Source: DATFKA01 sp042095835
GTDB taxonomy: Bacteria; Bacteroidota; Bacteroidia; Chitinophagales; Saprospiraceae
Assembly: GCA_042095835.1 (NCBI GenBank)
Contig: JBELML010000134.1
Location: 1 to 17,618, forward strand
Direction of reading: 5' to 3'
DNA length: 17,618 nucleotides
Both the position numbers and the translations under genes were made by a program. The notes beneath the pieces are model-generated. The model was not told where the DNA came from. It did no database searches and was given only the letters and a program-made list of their open reading frames with translations. This document shows positions 13,871 through 17,618 of the stretch, piece after piece. Numbering within the stretch: the first letter of the stretch is position 1; each line of letters opens with the position of its first letter.

Positions 13871-15987
13871 ATGATCATCCACTACTTTAAACTCGCTCAA
13901 AAAGCTTTAAGGAAAAGTGCTTACTACACCTTAATCAATATTTTTGGTTTGGTGTGCGGAACACTCACCGCTTTGATTATTGCTAATCATATCGGGAGTA
14001 CCTTGCAGCAGGATAAATTCCACGAGCACAAAGAGCTGATCTATTCAGTTACTCAAGAAGAGACTATCAATAGTCAAGCACAGAAATTGGGAAAGACGGT
14101 CTATTATGGATTAGGAGAAAAATTGAAGCAGTACCCAGAAGTCAAAATGGTCACTAGGACTAGTTTTCACGTAGCTTCATTGGTCAAGGTAGAAGGGCAG
14201 GAGGCCGCTCATGTTGAAAATGAAATATCCATTGTGGACTCCAATTTTCTGAAAGTCTTCACCTTTCCCCTTATTCTTGGAGACCTTAATACTGCCCTGT
14301 CCCAAACGAATGCAATGGTGATCTCAAAAGGGGCGTCCAAAAAATATTTTGGTGATTCGAATCCACTAGGACAAGCTATGATGATCAGGCTGCCTTGGGG
14401 CCCGGAGCAAATCTATAAGGTGACCGGTGTCCTGGATGACGGACCTGATAACACCCAGTTTAAGTTTGAATTTTTATTGACTCCAGCTTCCTCCCTTGAG
14501 GCGGCTAATTATTGGGATTATCCTAATTTCTCCACATTTGCACTATTGGATGCGCAAGCTGCCGATCAGCCACTAATCGATAAGGTCAATGCTGCCTTGA
14601 ATGAGGAGCCTGCTCTAAAGGTAGCAGAAAAACAGGTAGAAGTAGCACTGCAACCAATAGCCTCAGCTCAACTATCCGATACTCAATATTTATTGATCAT
14701 GGTGGGTATTTTTATACTGCTGACCTCCTGGGTGAATTATTTTAACCAAGTGATCGCGCAGTCCTACGCTAGGAGCAAGCAAATCGGTGTNNNNNNNNNN
14801 NNNNNNNNNNNNNNNNNNNNNNNNNNNNNNNNNNNNNNNNNNNNNNNNNNNNNNNNNNNNNNNNNNNNNNNNNNNNNNNNNNNNNNNNNNTTTTTGTTAT
14901 CTCCAACCAGTTGAACTATTTGGAAAGCCAAGATAAGGGTATGAATATGGAGGATGTGCTGGTCGTCAAAGCACCGATATTAAAACCGGGGAATTGGTTT
15001 GAAAAAAGAAAAGCACTCGAACTTTTTAAAGAAAAATGTAGCCGTTTACCTTTCGTGTTAGAGGCTACTTCTTCGACAACCGTTGCTAGTGAAGAATATC
15101 GGAATGAGACTTACATCGGCTTTCAAAATACTAAGGATAAAGTGCTGGTCCATCAGAATGGTATTGATGAATACTTTTTCGATCTCTACGATGTGGAATT
15201 TATCGCTGGCAATAATTTTATAGCAGATGCAAGATTTAAGAATAGGAAAAGTATCATTCTCAATGAAACGGCTGCTCGTAATTTGGGCGTCAATGACTTC
15301 AATGAAATCATAAGTACCCAGATCGTAGATGAGGAATCAGATGAAGCTTTTGAATTGGTGGGTATTGTAAAAGATTTTCATAAGACCTCTTTGAAATACC
15401 AAATGGCACCCACTGCTTTCAAATACAACGATACTAGAGGACATTTTTCTCTGAAAATTGCAGATGCAGGAGGGCAGCCGAATCAGCTTGAGCAGCAAGT
15501 AAGTGCGATTCAGGAAATCTGGGAGCAGGTTTATCGAGGTACGGCCTTCAACTATTTTTTCTTAGACCAGCGCTATGCCGAACAAGATGCTGAGGACCGA
15601 AATTTTGGTATTTTATTCAAATATTTCACTATACTTTCGATCGTTATTTCTTGTTTAGGTCTATTCAGTCTGTCCTTATTTATATCGATCAAGCGGCAAA
15701 AGGAAATTGGCGTGAGAAAGGTTTTTGGAGCATCTGTTGCTGATATATTATTGACTTTTTACAAAAGTTATATCAGCCCCTTGCTGGTCTCTATTATAAT
15801 TGGAGCGCCCTTGGCTTATTTCTTAATGAATAAGTGGCTACAGAATTATGCTTATCGAATAGAAATAGGTTTTGCCACTATCGGACTGGCTTTACTAAGC
15901 CTGTGTTTGGTTTTCTTATTGACTATTTCCTATCATATTATTAAATCCTCTTTAACGGAGCCCGTAAACGTGTTAAAAGGCGAGTAA
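13871..15987 (+). CDS. FtsX/MacB-type ABC transporter permease, interrupted by a scaffold gap
   Basis: One gene split by 100 N at 14791-14890. The left part gives 306 residues: MIIHYFKLAQKALRKSAYYT, a first helix (about 17-40), a MacB_PCD-type domain to about 270, a helix (DTQYLLIMVGIFILLTSWVN), then SYARSKQIGV at the gap. The right part resumes at 14893 in another frame with FVISNQLNYLESQDKG, continues through a second extracytoplasmic domain and ends with a helix, KRQKEIGVRKVFGASVADIL, two more helices and VNVLKGE. By alignment with the permease at 10724-13339, about 120 codons are missing. The frame change is therefore an artefact of the 100-base placeholder, not a mutation. The full protein would be about 790 residues, normal for two-module permeases; the helices around the first EIGVRK-type motif are lost. 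It lacks the prefix domain of its neighbour and is divergent from padR. Confidence 0.87.
14791..14890. other. Scaffold gap (100 N) inside the permease gene
   Basis: Exactly 100 N, the usual placeholder for a gap of unknown length. Comparison with the neighbouring permease predicts roughly 365 missing bases. Confidence 0.95.
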
Positions 15988-16066
15988 GAAATGATGCCTG
16001 AAATATCAATGGCTTGTGCTTGTTAAGTAACAGCCAAAAAATAACTTACCGATTTTGATGGAATCT

Positions 16067-16086
16067 TCCCGACCTATAAATCGGGA
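16067..16086. repeat. TCCCGA/TCGGGA hairpin between the permease and helicase genes
   Basis: TCCCGA (16067-16072) pairs with TCGGGA (16081-16086) around CCTATAAA. No T-run follows on the plus strand, so terminator function for the permease gene is doubtful. It shares its arms with the hairpin at 10439-10457 and lies 34 bases before the second scaffold gap. Confidence 0.55.
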
Positions 16087-16120
16087 CAGGCTTGCTCCAA
16101 TACAGCGTTAAAAAGCCTCG

Positions 16121-16220
16121 NNNNNNNNNNNNNNNNNNNNNNNNNNNNNNNNNNNNNNNNNNNNNNNNNNNNNNNNNNNNNNNNNNNNNNNNNNNNNNNN
16201 NNNNNNNNNNNNNNNNNNNN
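16121..16220. other. Scaffold gap (100 N) between the permease and helicase genes
   Basis: Exactly 100 N of placeholder sequence; the real length and content are unknown. The flanks read ...AAAAAGCCTCG and AATCTTCTAGATC... The gap falls in a non-coding stretch next to a palindromic repeat, a common cause of assembly breaks. Confidence 0.95.
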
Positions 16221-16271
16221 AATCTTCTAGATCAAAATACGGGACTTATTCTCTGTCCGTTACTAAAAATG

Positions 16272-16279
16272 TATCTTTG
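16272..16279 (+). promoter_or_regulatory. Bacteroidota -7 element directly before the helicase start
   Basis: TATCTTTG is an exact TAnnTTTG match and ends four bases before the ATG at 16284. Transcription beginning a few bases downstream would start at or next to the ATG, predicting a leaderless or nearly leaderless mRNA. No good -33 TTG was found. Confidence 0.5.
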
Positions 16280-16283
16280 TGGG

Positions 16284-17600
16284 ATGTCAACACCAAAAAA
16301 AGATCAAGCAGCGATGCTCCAGAAATTGGGGATCGACCAACTCAACCCTATGCAACTCGCAGCACATGAGGCGATTAGCACTGAACGCGAAGTTGTACTC
16401 CTCTCACCTACTGGAACGGGAAAGACCCTAGCTTTTTTGCTACCGCTACTCGATCGACTGGATCGAACCCTCGAGCAGGTGCAACTTTTGGTTTTGGTCC
16501 CTTCTCGCGAACTGGCGATACAGATCGAGCAGGTAGCCCGCGAACTTGGTAGTGGACACAAGATCAATGCGGTCTATGGAGGTCGCGCAAATGCCAAAGA
16601 CAAAATTGATCTACGCCATGCGCCAGCTATCTTGATTGGTACACCAGGTCGTCTTGCAGATCATTTTAGGCGGGAGACCATTTCTACCGAAGGCATCCAG
16701 CACCTAGTATTGGATGAATTTGACAAATCACTGGAAGTTGGTTTTGAAAAGGAGATGAAGGAAATTTTAGCTGCTCTCCCAGACTTGGAGCGAGTCGTTT
16801 TGACCTCGGCTACTCAAAAAGTAGGGATTCCACCATTCATGGAAATACATGCACCTATTCGACTCAATTTTCTGACGGAAGCTTATCCAAAGCTACAACT
16901 CAGAACGATTGCCACCCAGCAAGCAGATAAGCTGGCAGAACTCGCACAATTACTACAGCAATTGGGGGATCAGCGCGGTATCCTTTTCTGCAATTTTAAA
17001 GATACCATCCAGTTTGTGAGTGACTTTTTAGAAAGCCAGGACATTCCGCACACTTGTTTTTACGGCGGCCTGGACCAGCGCGAACGCGAGCGGGCACTCA
17101 TTCGTTTTAGGAATGGCACGCACCGCTTATTAGTTGCTACCGATCTAGCCGCTCGTGGTATAGATGTTCCTCAATTGGATTTTATCATCCACTATCAATT
17201 TCCCTTTAGCGAAGCAGAATTCACCCATCGCAACGGTCGAACAGCTCGGATGCAGGCAGACGGTGTAGCCTATCTGATGAAGCATAAAGACCGCGATTTA
17301 CCAGACTTTATCTCAGATGCTCCAGAAGAAAAGCTCCAGGCCGGCCCACCATCTTTGAGTCCAAATAAATGGGAAACTTTATTCATTTCAGGTGGTCGCA
17401 AAGACAAAATTTCTAAAGGAGATATTGCAGGTTTATTCCTCAAACAAGGTGGATTGAAGAAAGAGGCCTTAGGACTGATCGAACTTAAGCAGGATTGTGC
17501 TTTTGTAGCGGTACCTAAGAATAAGGTTAAAAATTTGGTCAAACAACTAGATAATACGCGATTAAAAAAGAAGAAAGTACGAATCAAAGTGCTGGATTGA
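16284..17600 (+). CDS. DEAD-box RNA helicase with DbpA-type RNA-binding domain
   Basis: A 438-residue ATP-dependent RNA helicase. RecA domain 1 carries the Q motif (LNPMQLAA, 20-27), Walker A SPTGTGKT (41-48), Ia PSRELAIQ (73-80), Ib TPGR (120-123), motif II as Asp144-Glu-Phe-Asp147 (DEFD instead of DEAD) and TSAT (174-177). Domain 2 carries ILFCNF (about 233-238), VATDLAARGID (284-294) and HRNGRTAR (315-322). The C-terminus (about 363-438: WETLFISGGRKDKISKGDI through to KKVRIKVLD) matches the DbpA RNA-binding domain, which in E. coli DbpA targets a 23S rRNA hairpin during large-subunit assembly. A ribosome-assembly role is thus likely. The start at 16284 is preferred over the in-frame ATG at 16269 because a promoter element overlaps the latter and the domain needs no longer N-terminus. 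Reading further upstream only crosses the scaffold gap. Its stop lies 18 bases from the window end. Confidence 0.92.
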   Translation: MSTPKKDQAAMLQKLGIDQLNPMQLAAHEAISTEREVVLLSPTGTGKTLAFLLPLLDRLDRTLEQVQLLVLVPSRELAIQIEQVARELGSGHKINAVYGGRANAKDKIDLRHAPAILIGTPGRLADHFRRETISTEGIQHLVLDEFDKSLEVGFEKEMKEILAALPDLERVVLTSATQKVGIPPFMEIHAPIRLNFLTEAYPKLQLRTIATQQADKLAELAQLLQQLGDQRGILFCNFKDTIQFVSDFLESQDIPHTCFYGGLDQRERERALIRFRNGTHRLLVATDLAARGIDVPQLDFIIHYQFPFSEAEFTHRNGRTARMQADGVAYLMKHKDRDLPDFISDAPEEKLQAGPPSLSPNKWETLFISGGRKDKISKGDIAGLFLKQGGLKKEALGLIELKQDCAFVAVPKNKVKNLVKQLDNTRLKKKKVRIKVLD

Positions 17601-17618
17601 CCAATGTTACTTTTACTC

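Noticed and set aside
14791..14914. Frameshift pseudogene in the plus-strand permease
   Set aside because: The frame change coincides exactly with a 100-N placeholder of unknown real size, and both flanking parts are intact permease sequence.
16092..16283. N-terminal extension of the helicase through the second N run
   Set aside because: The frame crosses unknown sequence and non-coding palindromic DNA. The helicase domain is complete from 16284, directly after a promoter element.

Overview
The window looks like a chromosomal segment of a Bacteroidota bacterium, probably from the Saprospiraceae/Lewinella-like part of the phylum. This is inferred from protein style (two-module FtsX permeases linked to PadR, WYL regulators, AQA|Q-type signal peptides), moderate-to-low GC, the general lack of strong Shine-Dalgarno sequences, and matches to the Bacteroidota -7 promoter element TAnnTTTG. 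No phage, transposase, tRNA, rRNA or CRISPR was seen. Two runs of exactly 100 N (14791-14890 and 16121-16220) are scaffold gaps, so this is a draft assembly.

Layout, left to right. 1-120: one copy of a dispersed non-coding repeat. 174-2546 (-): RND-superfamily exporter. 2833-3849 (-): WYL-domain transcription regulator. 4019-5371 (+): a divergent RtcB-type RNA ligase, transcribed away from the WYL gene across 169 bases that carry a palindrome and short 8-base repeats. 5427-5792: a three-copy, roughly 105-base tandem repeat array. 5818-6297 (-): small lipoprotein; 6361-6993 (-): chloramphenicol-acetyltransferase-like acyltransferase, probably co-transcribed with it. 7126-8124 (+): secreted protein of unknown function, ending in a strong terminator hairpin. 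8201-8485 (-): DUF427 protein; 8534-10207 (-): secreted class C beta-lactamase-like serine hydrolase. 10208-10723: a 516-base gene-free stretch with a 17-bp perfect inverted repeat, a TCCCGAA hairpin and the second copy of the dispersed repeat. 10724-13339 (-) and 13339-13674 (-): an FtsX/MacB-type permease with an N-terminal prefix domain, overlapping by one base with its padR regulator. 13871-15987 (+): a second FtsX-type permease, divergent from padR and broken by the first scaffold gap. 16284-17600 (+): DbpA-like DEAD-box RNA helicase.

How the genes may work together. The WYL/rtcB pair resembles a regulated RNA-repair unit, with the WYL protein as the obvious candidate regulator of the ligase. 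The padR/permease/permease cluster is a second candidate unit: the padR leader holds two 23-base direct repeats spaced 43 bases apart, between the two divergent permease transcription units, where a PadR dimer could control both. Neither permease has an ATPase gene in the window. The remaining genes look like ordinary envelope and metabolic genes. Nothing here is clearly a new system. The best leads are the WYL-RtcB pair, the PadR direct repeats and the non-coding repeat families.
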